The notes: generated from the letters alone by a model not told the origin. A stretch of DNA of 64,000 nucleotides from Maylandia zebra (GCF_041146795.1 NC_135187.1:537501-601500), one strand, 5' to 3'. Positions 43,351-55,047 are shown, counted from the first letter of the stretch. Translations and numbers: made by a program.

Positions 43351-43600
43351 ACAGTCCCATATGGAAAAGAAATAGTAAAAACTATTTGTATGATTGTATG
43401 ATTTACTCATGAAAGTGGCCACTTTCTCATTACTTTCATATATTGTTTTAGTAAGTATCCAAAAGATACAAGTTTCATTATATAATTTTTCAAGGGATCT
43501 TATATCTGTTTTTACTCTTATATGCTTTTCATACAAGTTTCACACAAGACAGATACAAACTTTATAAGATTTATATATATCTTTTCCATATGTACACTGT
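43351..43600. mobile_element. MITE-like insertion in hAT copy 2
   Basis: Ends ACAGTCCCATATGGAAAAGA and TCTTTTCCATATGTACACTGT are imperfect inverted repeats about 20 bp long. The roughly 250 bp are AT-rich and non-coding. hAT copy 1 has only ACAGTGATGTACAGT at this position. Superfamily not determined. Confidence 0.7.
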
Positions 43601-45363
43601 CTTGTTGGTATATGTATGATTTCTATACATTTTACGTCAGATGAAAACTTTGGTTGTAAGATTTAGATAATTATTTAATAAAAGCTAGATATTTTAAATG
43701 AGAATAAGAAAGAAAAGTATTTCTTTGTGCCCACCTTTCCCTGTTAATGCCCTACCTGCCCCCCTGGCTAAACTTTGCTAGACCCGCCCCTGCATAGTTA
43801 CCAGCTGTCAGCTACATAAAAAAGGATCCTGGTGTTATTTGTCTCTCAGAAACAGTTCATAACTTCAACTCATTCATGTCACCTAAAAGGTAAACCTGTT
43901 TCTCCATCACCTGTTCAGCTCTGATGATTCAGTAAGGACATCTCCTGGTTTCATCTTCATGTTTCCCTCTCACCACATAACCAAACCAACATCATGACCA
44001 GCAGCTTTACAGCTGTGGCTCCAGCAAACATCAGCTGATACTAGAAATTAATATTAAATACATTCTAACAACAGCTGATCAAGCTTAAACGTGCTGCTGT
44101 TGTTTAGCGCAACATCTGCTGGTTTCCTCTTTCTGGCGCAAAGTGGGCGATAAATAAACAAGAGAGAAAAGCCGATCAGCTGATCATTGATCAGTTTCAT
44201 GATTGAAGTAGCAACAGGAGAGGGAGGGGGAGAGAATGAGAGAAGAAGAGGCAGCTGTGCAGCGTTACGACAGAATAACTCCAGCTTTGTGTCTTTTTTC
44301 CATTCTAGCTAAAGTTCGGGACAAACTGCGTCTCTTCTCAGCTCAATACGAAACGTGTAATATTTTCTCTGATTGAGGGACCATTCCATTTTTTTAAGGA
44401 GCCGTTGGCAACTCTACTAACTAACCTTATGAATAAAATAAAGTTCACTATCAGTAACATCATAGCACCCACCCAGCTGTATAAAAACTCCGTCAAGCTG
44501 GTTAGTACGCAGTATGAGTTATTGCAACTGACAGTAAAAAGTCAGCACAACGAAAATAAACTCCACCTAAACTTGGTTTATATCTGACCCAGATAGACTG
44601 CAGGTCATAACTTCTTACCTGAAGTTCAGTTCACCTGACACTCGGACTGGTGGCTGCCTCGGGGCTCTCCTCCTGCCTCCCCTTCCCTCATCCACCTGCT
44701 GGCCTCTGTGGAAGCCCCGCCATAGCCACCACCAAACAACGGCGTTATTTCTACACATCGACCTGCATCTGGCCAATCCACCACCTCTCATTGTTCATGC
44801 CGTTACAAAAAAAAATTAAAAATAAGTCACCGGGCAGATGCCCGGTATGCCCGATGGCCAGTCCAGCTATGTTAACCTGCAACCAAATCTGCAGCTCCAT
44901 ACAGCAATGTTACGACTTAGATTACATCTTATAACTCATAACTCTTATGTTAGCTGCCCTCAGTAGCATACTGTCTGAAATATTCCACGGCTGTAATAAT
45001 TCTTTAAGTGTTATTTTTTCCTTGGTATTCTAATTTCACCGAAGTTTACTAAACTCAACAAACTTAATATTACTTACCGGGACATTTATTCTGTCCTCAT
45101 TTTCTTTCACCGAAAAATTGCTTCCTGTAGTGCGTCTTTCGTGCTTGGCTCTCCTACCTTTGCTAACGTGATGCACATAGCGCAGAAGCCGATGCTGCAT
45201 TCACTTACACTCGGATATCTGAGCTTCACCGTGAAAACATAATCGGACATTTGATATTTGATTGAATTTTATTGTTTTGCCTTTGGGGTGGCACCTGGGG
45301 TGGCCAGTCTGGTTGGGGGGGTGGCCTGTGCCCCCCCAGGCCACCTCGCTGGACACGCCACTG

Positions 45364-46089
45364 ACACTAAATACAAGAGGGAATGAGGACACCTGGGGAA
45401 CACAGCTGGCAACAATCTAACAACTGAGAAGAAGCTGGGAAACAAGCCTGAACATGACGCACACAGGACAAGACACTTTCAGAATAAAACAGGAAACACA
45501 CAGTAAGATGCAGACCGCCTAAAATACAAGGAACAGAATGAGAAGACAGACAGGACAGGACAGCGAGAGAGACCAGACAGAAACACAGAGCCATGACTGG
45601 TGAAACAGGCAACTATACCTGGACATGAGACAGACTTCACAGAAATGCCAGGTTAAGGACACAGAGACGAGACCAGGACATAAAAAGGGGCCTAATAACA
45701 AAGTAGGAATAGAGATAAGTCAACTAGGAAACATAAGTCACACAGAGAACACAACAATATCATTACACAAGACTCAAAAAAACATAAACAAAAAACACTA
45801 GGTCAACAACACAGGTACCATGACAAAAGTGCATACACTGAATGAAACGTGAAGTGAAATATATATATAACGGAAAATTCATATGTGATGGCCTTATTGA
45901 AAAATTATGTTACGTAAACATAGAAAAGAAAACATGTACTGAACTGATTTTAAAGAATCTCTAAAATCATGTATTTGAAAGTCCAAACTCCACACAGAAA
46001 GGCCTCAGGCAGGTGGTGCAATCAAAATCAGGACTTTCTTGTGTTGAGGCAACAGTACTAATAACTGTGCCACATGTCAGCAAGGATAG
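45364..46089. repeat. Unclassified repeat (continued) and a retroposon scrap
   Basis: 45364-45835 continues the AC/GA-rich repeat broken by hAT copy 2. About 45978-46072 (AACTCCACACAGAAAGGCCT ... GTGCCAC) matches the far part of the RTE/SINE-like repeat at 9490-9575. No gene. Confidence 0.45.
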
Positions 46090-46660
46090 GTGATGGATGG
46101 AGGCAGCTTTAGGCCGAGGGGGCGGTGTGGCAGCAATCTTTCACACCAGCCTATTAATCAACCAAAGACCCAGACAGACTTTTCATTCATTTGAAAGCCT
46201 GATGCTTAGCCTCGTCCACCCCAGCTGTGAAACTCAGAAACCAGTCTTACTTGTTATCATCTATCGTCCACCTGGGCCTTACACAGACTTTCTCTCTGAT
46301 TTCTCAGACTTTTTATCTGATATAGTTCTGAGCTCAGATAAAATAATTATTGTGGGTGATTTTAACATCCATGTAGATGCTAAAAATGACAGCCTCAACA
46401 TGGCATTTAATCTGTTATTAGACTCAATTGGCTTCTCTCAAAATGTAAAAGAACCCACCCACCACTTTAATCACACTCTAGATCTTGTTTTAACATATGG
46501 CATCGAACCTGAACATTTAACAGTGTATCCTGAAAACCCTCTCCTGTCTGATCATTTCCTGATAACATTTACATTTAAAATCATTGATTACACAGCAGCG
46601 GAGAGTAGACTTTATCACAATAGATGTATTCTGGCTGTGCTGTAACTAAGTTTAAGAATA
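46090..46660 (+). mobile_element. LINE endonuclease fragment (L2-like)
   Basis: Encodes GGGVAAIFHTSLLINQ, PVLLVIIYRPPGPYTDFLSD, IIIVGDFNIHVDAKNDS, HTLDLVLTYGI and LLSDHFLITF. These are the YRPP, GDFN and SDH blocks of an AP-type LINE endonuclease. It runs open for about 180 codons then ends abruptly; no RT follows. Shorter pieces of the same copy stand upstream of V2 and V4. Confidence 0.88.
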
Positions 46661-46972
46661 TAATCCTGTTATCATGTTGTCATGGGCCTGTTGAGTGTGG
46701 GATTTTTCATAGCACTGGGCTCCACCTTCAGGTGGAGACTCCAATCAGCCTTCACACCTGACTGCAATCAAGTCACCGGCAGTGTGAACGCTGCCATCGT
46801 ACCAGACTGCTTAGTTTAAAAATGTTCTATCTTTGCGACCAACTAATTCTGGAATATGTAAAACTGTGAAGGTAATATCATAGTTTGCATGAGAAAAACA
46901 GCGAGTAGAGCCACGAGTGAGAAGGAAAGGTGGTGATGTGCTGAGGACGGCTCCAGCTGACTGACTCTGTGT

Positions 46973-46980
46973 GTTTGCAT
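46973..46980 (+). promoter_or_regulatory. Octamer-like element of the V3 promoter
   Basis: GTTTGCAT, 93 bp before the V3 leader ATG. Confidence 0.65.
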
Positions 46981-47072
46981 ACGTGTCCTGCCTCTGCTCA
47001 CAGCCCTTAAGAGGCCAGTGTTGATCAGTGTCTGTCCAGGCCTTTCAGAGACACTGACACGCCGGCAGCACA

Positions 47073-47567
47073 ATGATGATGTCACTGACTCTACTGCTGG
47101 CCACCCTGGGGCTCCTTGTTCAGGGTGAGACTCTCTGTGAGCGCGTGGCTCTGAAACCAGCAGCAGTGACCTTCTTCCATCTGTTCTCCATCTTCTGTTT
47201 GGATGCTGATCATCTTTCTCCACGCTGGATTTGTCTCAGTAACCCTTCTCCTTTTTTCCATCTTTTCCAGGTTCATCAGGACAAATCATCGTGACTCAGT
47301 CTCCTGGAGCTCAGTCTGTGGTTGCAGGGCAGTCTGTCTCCATCACATGTAGAACCAGTACAAGTGTTGGTGACTGGCTTCACTGGTACCTTCAGAAACC
47401 TGGCAAAGCTCCTAAACTCCTGATTTATAAAGCTACAAATCGTCAGTCTGGAGTTTCAGATCGTTTCAGTGGAAGTGGATCTGGTACTGACTTCACTCTG
47501 AGCATCAGAGGAGTCCAGGCTGAAGATTCAGGAGTTTATTACTGTCAGCAGGGTAGCAACTTGTTCA
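47073..47567 (+). CDS. Immunoglobulin light chain variable segment V3
   Basis: Leader exon 47073-47124, intron, V exon 47271-47567. The V domain has [52 protein letters not shown] and a germline CDR3 start QQGSNLF. Both cysteines and Trp are present and the frame is open to the RSS. Its protein equals V4. Forward orientation, facing C(c). The nearest J to the right is J(d) at 52.8 kb in reverse orientation, so productive joining means a 5.2-kb inversion that would bring C(d), not C(c), next to it. It looks functional. Confidence 0.92.
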
Positions 47568-47595
47568 CACAGCGATACAGCGCCGTACAAAAACC
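47568..47595 (+). promoter_or_regulatory. V3 recombination signal, 12-bp spacer
   Basis: Heptamer CACAGCG (47568-47574), 12-bp spacer, nonamer ACAAAAACC (47587-47595). Confidence 0.92.
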
Positions 47596-48454
47596 TCCCT
47601 CAGCTTTAGAGGAACTGTCTCAACAGCTGCACTCAGACTAAAGACTAACTTCGCTGTGAAGGAAACAAACACTGTGCAGCTCATCAGGTTATACTAACAC
47701 ATTTCAGTTTAACAAAAACTGAACTTTCTAAGTCAGTTTTGAAAAATTCTGTTGATGATCATTTTAATAACACAAATGCAGGCCATTTACAAATACTAAA
47801 ACATTAAGTATGGATGTTTTTTATTGTTTACATTGTAGACTTTTATATAGGAAATTAAAGATGTTGTTTAATGATGAAAGCACGTTTTATCCACGTGCTG
47901 TTATAAAAACAGTGACATCTACTATTACAGGATCGTACCACAGAATGACTCCTCCCACTCATTTCTGAGCATCGGATAATTCTCATTAAATATTATAATA
48001 GTGTGTTAAAGTCAAATGAACACCAGTACAATCACATGTGTGTTTCTGAACTCTGCACCACCTATCAGCCTTATTTAGACAGTCGCAGGTGGATGAGGCC
48101 GTGGGGGTCTCAGTCTCTATAACAACAAGTTATTTTAATGTCATCATTAAGAGTTGACAACAATGTGTGATTGAACACTGGGAACTTCTTAAATATTAAA
48201 CAGTTTGAGGTACTTTGGTGTTTCTTTTATTGTTGTAACTTTAATGTTTTTCTGAAACATTTCGCATTCAGACTCTGATGCTGTACAAGTGGGACTACCT
48301 GTATGAATAACGGTGAACTAAAAAATTTAAATTTAAGCTCAGTTAAAAAGGGCAGAAGTGGAACGAGAGTTTCTTTGAATGAATCTTTATTGTGTCAAAC
48401 AGTGAAATGATGAACAAAACAAAGACGAGTGACAGAAAAAGAGAGAGAGTCAGC
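47596..48454. other. V3 3' flank and C(c) downstream region
   Basis: Non-coding; matches 30202-31062 closely. Contains the minus-strand AATAAA of C(c) at 48386-48391. Confidence 0.8.
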
Positions 48455-48780
48455 TCAGGACTGGGAACACTGGTCTCTCCTCAGTGTCTGTGAGAGAGAA
48501 GTGTGGGAGCCCTGGGTGGCCTCACAGGTCACAGAGCCCACCTTCTCCCACTGGTCTGCAGGGAGCCTCAGGGTGCTGCTCCAGCTGTAGAGGCCGTCCT
48601 CCTGCAGCACCCCTGGGCTCCTGCCCTCCTCCCAGCTGCTGCTGCTGCTGCCGTCCACCTTCCAGGACAGACTCCAGTCTGAGGGGAAGCCCTTGTTGGC
48701 CAGGCACATGAGCGTGGCCTTCCCCTGCTGCAGCTCCTCTCTGGAGGGGGGCAGCACCGTCAGGGTGGGACGAGCGTCAC
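48455..48780 (-). CDS. Immunoglobulin light chain constant exon C(c), without a J of its own
   Basis: Same protein as C(b) and C(d), with intact acceptor, cysteines and stop. Upstream of it (to the right) the J-C intron breaks off near 49217 and switches to V-flank sequence, so the J and its RSS are missing. It lies between V3 and V4. Any V-J(d) inversion puts C(d) first, so C(c) could be used only by unusual splicing. Probably an orphan constant exon kept intact by recency or conversion. Confidence 0.88.
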
Positions 48781-50030
48781 CTAGGAGACACCAATCAGCT
48801 TAGAGGACAGGGAGCACACGGCACAGCTGGCAGTAACGCCTTCACTGTGTGAGAGCAGATCTTCTCCTTTAAGGACTTTCTGACAGATGTTTTTCTGCTC
48901 CACCAGTCACTCACTCACACAGTGTTTCACTTCCCTTTAACAAAGCTGTCATGCACATCAGCGCACTCACAGTCCTCATGTGACCTGAAGCTCAACAAAC
49001 TGCACTGGGGCCAAACTGTTACACAGCATCTCAGTAATTATCTTCAGCATCAACTTCTAATTATCTGCATGGTTTTAGTGTTTAATACAAAATATAACAC
49101 ACTTTGAACAAATATTCAGTTATTTACATTCAACATTTTAATCATTTCATTTGGTGCATTTCTACAATCATAATTACTGTTAAACTATCACCAGCTGATC
49201 ATTTCACTGATAAAGACCCTGCAGCTCATCAGGTTATACTAACACATTTCAGTTTAACAAAAGCTGAACTTTCTAAGTCAGTTTAGAAAAATTCTGTTGA
49301 TGATCATTTTAATAACACAAACACTAAAACATTAAGTATGGATGTTTTTCATTGTTTACATTGTAGACTTTTATAAAGGAAATTAAAGATGTTGTTTAAT
49401 GATGAAAGCACGTTTATCCACATGCTGTTATACAAACAGTGACATCTACTATTACAGGATCGTACCACAGAATGACTCCTCCCACTCATTTCTGAGCATC
49501 TGTTAATTCTCATTAAATATTATAATAGTGTGTTAAAGTCAAATGAACACCAGTACAATCACATGTGTGTTTCTGTTATTAGTTTCCTGAAAACCCTCTC
49601 CTGCCTAATCATTTCCTGATAACATTTACAATCATTGATTACACAGCAGTGGAGAGTAGACTTTATCACAGTAGATGTCTTTCTGAAAGCGCTGTAACTA
49701 AGTTTAAGAATATAATCCACCCACTGTTATCATGTTGTCATGGGCCTGTTGAGTGTGGGATTTTTCATAGCACTGGGCTCCACCTTCAGGTGGAGACTCC
49801 AATCAGCCTTCACTTCTGACTGCAATCAAGTCACCGGCAGTGTGAACGCTGCCATCGTACCAGACTGCTTAGTTTAAAAATGTTCTATCTTTGCGACCAA
49901 CTAATTCTGGAATATGTAAAACTGTGAAGGTAATATCATAGTTTGCATGAGAAAAACAGCGAGTAGAGCCACGAGTGAGAAGGAAAGGTGGTGATGTGCT
50001 GAGGACGGCTCCAGCTGACTGACTCTGTGT
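48781..50030. other. Truncated J-C intron, V-flank fragment, LINE scrap and V4 upstream flank
   Basis: About 49217 marks the switch from C-type intron to V 3' flank (GACCCTGCAGCTCATCAGG). About 49575-49720 is a LINE endonuclease scrap. The rest is the conserved V upstream region. Parallel in structure to 28411-29579. Confidence 0.75.
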
Positions 50031-50038
50031 GTTTGCAT
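50031..50038 (+). promoter_or_regulatory. Octamer-like element of the V4 promoter
   Basis: GTTTGCAT, 93 bp before the V4 leader ATG. Confidence 0.65.
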
Positions 50039-50130
50039 ACGTGTCCTGCCTCTGCTCACAGCCCTTAAGAGGCCAGTGTTGATCAGTGTCTGTCCAGGCC
50101 TTTCAGAGACACTGACACGCCGGCAGCACA

Positions 50131-50625
50131 ATGATGATGTCACTGACTCTACTGCTGGCCACCCTGGGGCTCCTTGTTCAGGGTGAGACTCTCTGTGAGC
50201 GCGTGGCTCTGAAACCAGCAGCAGTGACCTTCTTCCATCTGTTCTCCATCTTCTGTTTGGATGCTGATCATCTTTCTCCACGCTGGATTTGTCTCAGTAA
50301 CCCTTCTCCTCTTTTCCCTCTTTTCCAGGTTCATCAGGACAAATCATCGTGACTCAGTCTCCTGGAGCTCAGTCTGTGGTTGCAGGGCAGTCTGTCTCCA
50401 TCACATGTAGAACCAGTACAAGTGTTGGTGACTGGCTTCACTGGTACCTTCAGAAACCTGGCAAAGCTCCTAAACTCCTGATTTATAAAGCTACAAATCG
50501 TCAGTCTGGAGTTTCAGATCGTTTCAGTGGAAGTGGATCTGGTACTGACTTCACTCTGAGCATCAGAGGAGTCCAGGCTGAAGATTCAGGAGTTTATTAC
50601 TGTCAGCAGGGTAGCAACTTGTTCA
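50131..50625 (+). CDS. Immunoglobulin light chain variable segment V4
   Basis: Leader exon 50131-50182, V exon 50329-50625. Encodes the same V domain as V3. The end of its leader intron (CTCTTTTCCCTCTTTTCCAG) is closer to V1 than to V2/V3, a possible trace of gene conversion. Forward orientation facing C(d) and J(d). Inversion over about 2.2 kb would give V4-J(d)-C(d). It looks functional and is the tightest complete unit in the window. Confidence 0.93.
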
Positions 50626-50653
50626 CACAGCGATACAGCGCCGTACAAAAACC
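50626..50653 (+). promoter_or_regulatory. V4 recombination signal, 12-bp spacer
   Basis: Heptamer CACAGCG (50626-50632), 12-bp spacer, nonamer ACAAAAACC (50645-50653). Confidence 0.92.
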
Positions 50654-51512
50654 TCCCTCAGCTTTAGAGGAACTGTCTCAACAGCTGCACTCAGACTAAA
50701 GACTAACTTCGCTGTGAAGGAAACAAACACTGTGCAGCTCATCAGGTTATACTAACACATTTCAGTTTAACAAAAACTGAACTTTCTAAGTCAGTTTTGA
50801 AAAATTCTGTTGATGATCATTTTAATAACACAAATGCAGGCCATTTACAAATACTAAAACATTAAGTATGGATGTTTTTTATTGTTTACATTGTAGACTT
50901 TTATATAGGAAATTAAAGATGTTGTTTAATGATGAAAGCACGTTTTATCCACGTGCTGTTATAAAAACAGTGACATCTACTATTACAGGATCGTACCACA
51001 GAATGACTCCTCCCACTCATTTCTGAGCATCGGATAATTCTCATTAAATATTATAATAGTGTGTTAAAGTCAAATGAACACCAGTACAATCACATGTGTG
51101 TTTCTGAACTCTGCACCACCTATCAGCCTTATTTAGACAGTCGCAGGTGGATGAGGCCGTGGGGGTCTCAGTCTCTATAACAACAAGTTATTTTAATGTC
51201 ATCATTAAGAGTTGACAACAATGTGTGATTGAACACTGGGAACTTCTTAAATATTAAACAGTTTGAGGTACTTTGGTGTTTCTTTTATTGTTGTAACTTT
51301 AATGTTTTTCTGAAACATTTCGCATTCAGACTCTGATGCTGTACAAGTGGGACTACCTGTATGAATAACGGTGAACTAAAAAATTTAAATTTAAGCTCAG
51401 TTAAAAAGGGCAGAAGTGGAACGAGAGTTTCTTTGAATGAATCTTTATTGTGTCAAACAGTGAAATGATGAACAAAACAAAGACGAGTGACAGAAAAAGA
51501 GAGAGAGTCAGC
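50654..51512. other. V4 3' flank and C(d) downstream region
   Basis: Non-coding copy of 30202-31062, with the C(d) polyadenylation signal (TTTATT, plus strand) at 51444-51449. Confidence 0.8.
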
Positions 51513-51838
51513 TCAGGACTGGGAACACTGGTCTCTCCTCAGTGTCTGTGAGAGAGAAGTGTGGGAGCCCTGGGTGGCCTCACAGGTCACAGAGCCCACC
51601 TTCTCCCACTGGTCTGCAGGGAGCCTCAGGGTGCTGCTCCAGCTGTAGAGGCCGTCCTCCTGCAGCACCCCTGGGCTCCTGCCCTCCTCCCAGCTGCTGC
51701 TGCTGCTGCCGTCCACCTTCCAGGACAGACTCCAGTCTGAGGGGAAGCCCTTGTTGGCCAGGCACATGAGCGTGGCCTTCCCCTGCTGCAGCTCCTCTCT
51801 GGAGGGGGGCAGCACCGTCAGGGTGGGACGAGCGTCAC
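51513..51838 (-). CDS. Immunoglobulin light chain constant exon C(d)
   Basis: 108 residues plus stop, [16 protein letters not shown] to RRDQCSQS, same protein as C(b). Acceptor intact at 51839-51840. Paired with J(d) through an intron of about 0.9 kb. Partner of V4 (and V3) by inversional joining. Confidence 0.93.
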
Positions 51839-52746
51839 CTAGGAGACACCAATCAGCTTAGAGGACAGGGAGCACACGGCACAGCTGGCAGTAACGCCTT
51901 CACTGTGTGAGAGCAGATCTTCTCCTTTAAGGACTTTCTGACAGATGTTTTTCTGCTCCACCAGTCACTCACTCACACAGTGTTTCACTTCCCTTTAACA
52001 AAGCTGTCATGCACATCAGCGCACTCACAGTCCTCATGTGACCTGAAGCTCAACAAACTGCACTGGGGCCAAACTGTTACACAGCATCTCAGTAATTATC
52101 TTCAGCATCAACTTCTAATTATCTGCATGGTTTTAGTGTTTAATACAAAATATAACACACTTTGAACAAATATTCAGTTATTTACATTCAACATTTTAAT
52201 CATTTCATTTGGTGCATTTCTACAATCATAATTACTGTTAAACTATCACCAGCTGATCATTTCACTGATAAAGACGTTATCTGCTAAACCGAACCCGTCA
52301 GAATATTTCAACATAAGCCAGATTTAAACAAGATAAATATTCTCAGACAGTTTCAAACTGAGGTCAAAGACAAAGTGGGACATTTTTAAAACTAACAGAT
52401 GTGTCAGAAACACTAAGAAATGATCTCCAGTCACACTGTCCTGAGTCCTTTTAATTCTGCAGCAGGTTTAAAGAGTACATTTTCTTTAATCCTTTAAATT
52501 GTTCTTGTTTAAAAATGGAACACGTGAGGACAGGTTCAGTAAAGGAGCGAAACAAAAATGTGATGTGACTGAGTTCAGCTCACAGGAAAATGATGTTCAA
52601 TGATTTGACATTTGAGCACAAACTTACTTCCAACAAAGTTGTAGACTTTAAAATTCTTTAAAATTTTACTTTATAGAGTTCAATGTAGATCCTTCAAACA
52701 AACGATTACTCTTGAAATAATAAAATAACCACAAAATTTGACTTAC
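51839..52746 (-). other. J(d)-C(d) intron
   Basis: Copy of 31389-32296 with a 20,450 offset, including the J-like relic near 52622-52634. Confidence 0.75.
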
Positions 52747-52784
52747 TTCCAACATCCAGCCTGGTTCCTCCACCGAAAGTCCAC
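52747..52784 (-). CDS. Immunoglobulin light chain joining segment J(d)
   Basis: Same as J(b): [12 protein letters not shown] plus one base and donor GTAAGT on the minus strand, in phase with C(d). Confidence 0.93.
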
Positions 52785-52823
52785 CACAGTGATACAAACT
52801 GACTGAGTGGTCGTACAAAAACC
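52785..52823 (-). promoter_or_regulatory. J(d) recombination signal, 23-bp spacer
   Basis: Nonamer GGTTTTTGT, 23-bp spacer and heptamer CACTGTG on the minus strand. Confidence 0.92.
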
Positions 52824-53687
52824 TCTGACTGGAGAGAGACACAGCTCTCTGACTCTGAACACAAACAGCCTGTGAAACACAGCTGGTTCACAGGGAAACA
52901 AAGAAGACATGTTTATATTTAACATCTTTTAAATTATCAACTTTCTTGAAGTAAAAATTAAACTAAATATTTTCATTAAAAATTTTCAGAGCGCTCTTGC
53001 TAATAGTAAATCATCTTTATTCTAAATTAAGGTTATAATTAACATATAAGTCTAAATAATATGCTGAATGTCAAATACAGTTTGAGTAATTAAAACTATT
53101 ACAATATCTATTTTTTGTGTTTATAGACACGATCCAGCTTTGAGCTTGGCCTGATTAGTGTCTGTGTGTGATTGCTGCAATGTGACAAAAAAAGTCTGAC
53201 CAACCAATCACTGTACGAGATTCTGAATAAGAGAAATGGTTTTACGTATGTTGTAATTGTTAAACACCAAATCATAATTCATATGTGACCCTGCTGACAG
53301 CTTGATTGGTTAATACTGATCAGAATATCATGTTCAGGTTTATCCAGTACAAAGAATGAGAAAATCTAATAATGATTCTTAGACTCTCACTGAGTGTGTG
53401 TGGAGATGGCCTTGGAAGCTGTGAGTTTATGTAAGAATGATGGGAGGGGGGAGTGTGGGAGCCACTAATCTAAGAGAATGAGTTTAACATGTGTGATCTA
53501 AGGAAATGGGGTTATTGTAATTGACAGACACAGTGTTTAGAAAAAAAAAAGTATTGTTGTGTATTTGAATTAAAAAGATGAATGAATGTTCATGTGAGAT
53601 TGAGCTAATGATAAATCTAACAAGTAAAACTTGTCAGGTTCCCCTGTGTGGAAGGCAGAGTGTAGACTAGCATCATGACTGTGCTTG
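52824..53687. other. Upstream flank of J(d), no gene
   Basis: Near-identical copy of 32374-33237. Confidence 0.7.
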
Positions 53688-55047
53688 TGTAACGCAATCT
53701 GTACTTACGCCAAACCTTTAATGCGTGGAAATCAGGACTGTTGACCTTGGGCAGTTCACTAGGTGTCAGTGTCATCAATTTCACCCCGATGTTTAACCCA
53801 GAATCACAGTTTCTCTAAAAATAGGTTACAAGAAATCAAATGTATCCCAAATACCTGTATCCTGTCAGAAGCTAGTTCCGTAAAGGAGATTGGTAGTAGC
53901 TGCTCCACCACAGGAACAATAAGGCTTCCAGCACACAATGGACACCACACTTACTTAGCATAAACACATTTATTTGACACAATTTTAAATAATAAACCCC
54001 TTTTTTTTGTAGTGTCTTTCCACTCAGTGTCATAAGAAAAATAAAACAAATAAATAAACAAAATCAAATATGTATCCTTTAAGGTCCTTTGGCCAAAAGA
54101 AAATCACCTGAGCTCAGGGAAAAATAGAGCGCATCGTTGGGGCCCTTTGAATTGTTCCTACCGCTCTGTTGGAACGGTGTAGCATCCAATAATAGCATCC
54201 AGCAAGCAGCAACGACCATCTATTTGCCAGGACGGTTCGGCAGAGTCATCAGATGAGGACTTCCACAAGGCAGTTCATCCAGTAGGATCCAGGGCACCAA
54301 AAGGGCAAACAAACCAGCCTACACACAAGTGTGCAGAAGAATTAACTGAAATGTTCATAAGTCTCAGTACCACTGACTCAGTGTCCATGTCACTAACGGC
54401 TTATTTAACAGACTTACCATTATAATAATACAGGTTTGTCAAAATAAAAATATAACAGAACATAAATGCTGTTAACAATGCTTATTAATGCTGTTCTCTT
54501 AGGCATAACATAATAACACTGTAACTGACCTCGTGTCGGCCGCCATTTCAGGACATTAGCTAGGCTCACTTAACGGCTAGCTTGCTAACAGTCAGCCAAT
54601 AACACACGTTATACAATATTTAGCCTCTTTCTTAACAACATGACAGCAGTAGATTTGATACCTCGCTGCAATATAATAAGGCACAAAACATTTCATACGA
54701 ACATGAGCTGCACGCTAACTCACCAGAGGAGTTCGTGTAATGGCGAATGCTGTCGGACTCAGCTCCGCTTCACGTTTGTAACCGCTACAAGACTTTTTCC
54801 TAACAACATATTAAATCATTAGCTTCACATATAAAGGTTTTTTAAAACTATTTACAGCAACTCAAATGTCTACTGTACCCGAATTTCCAGCTCGTAGAGG
54901 GCACGAGAGCAGCATGCGCCTCATCGGACGAACGGAAGGAAAAACTCTGTAGCTGGACTAGAGAGTGGCTATGCGCACGGCACAGTGGTGCGTTCAGTAA
55001 CCACAAATAATCAGAAATCCCATACTCAAACAATGATCTGGGTTACA
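53688..55047 (-). repeat. 3' LTR of gypsy copy B
   Basis: TGTAAC...GTTACA ends, counterpart of 33238-34597. Confidence 0.85.

Larger units (their letters stand above)
42386..45363. mobile_element. hAT-type transposon, copy 2 (CAGTGGCGTGTC ends)
   Basis: Starts CAGTGGCGTGTCTAG and ends CTGGACACGCCACTG, better-preserved inverted termini than copy 1. ACACTAAA is duplicated at 42378-42385 and 45364-45371. Collinear with 15846-18332 except for two insertions (42576-42799 and 43351-43600). No transposase frame. Confidence 0.92.
28034..48345. repeat. Segmental duplication, unit A (about 20.3 kb)
   Basis: From GTTAAAAAGAGCAGAAGTGG at about 28034, the order C, V, C, J, gypsy, hAT recurs from about 48345 with an offset of 20,450 over most of its length. 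The offset is 20,312 across C(a) because of its deletion. The left breakpoint lies in the 3' flank of C exons, a place where homologous flanks could misalign. Confidence 0.88.
46670..52790. repeat. Tandem 3,058-bp V-C unit, two copies
   Basis: V3 and C(c) at 47073-48780 recur as V4 and C(d) at 50131-51838 with a constant 3,058 offset. Flanks from the V upstream region (about 46670 and 49728) are included. Only the second copy keeps a J. Confidence 0.85.

Noticed and set aside
47291-47641. V exons reading on past the recombination signal to a later stop
   Set aside because: Read-through of germline DNA; the real V coding part ends at the CACAGCG heptamer.
46843-50281. Open frames of 117-130 codons antisense to each V leader and intron (also near 11278 and 29450)
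   Set aside because: They recur only because the V units are duplicated; composition follows the sense exons and there is no domain or start context.
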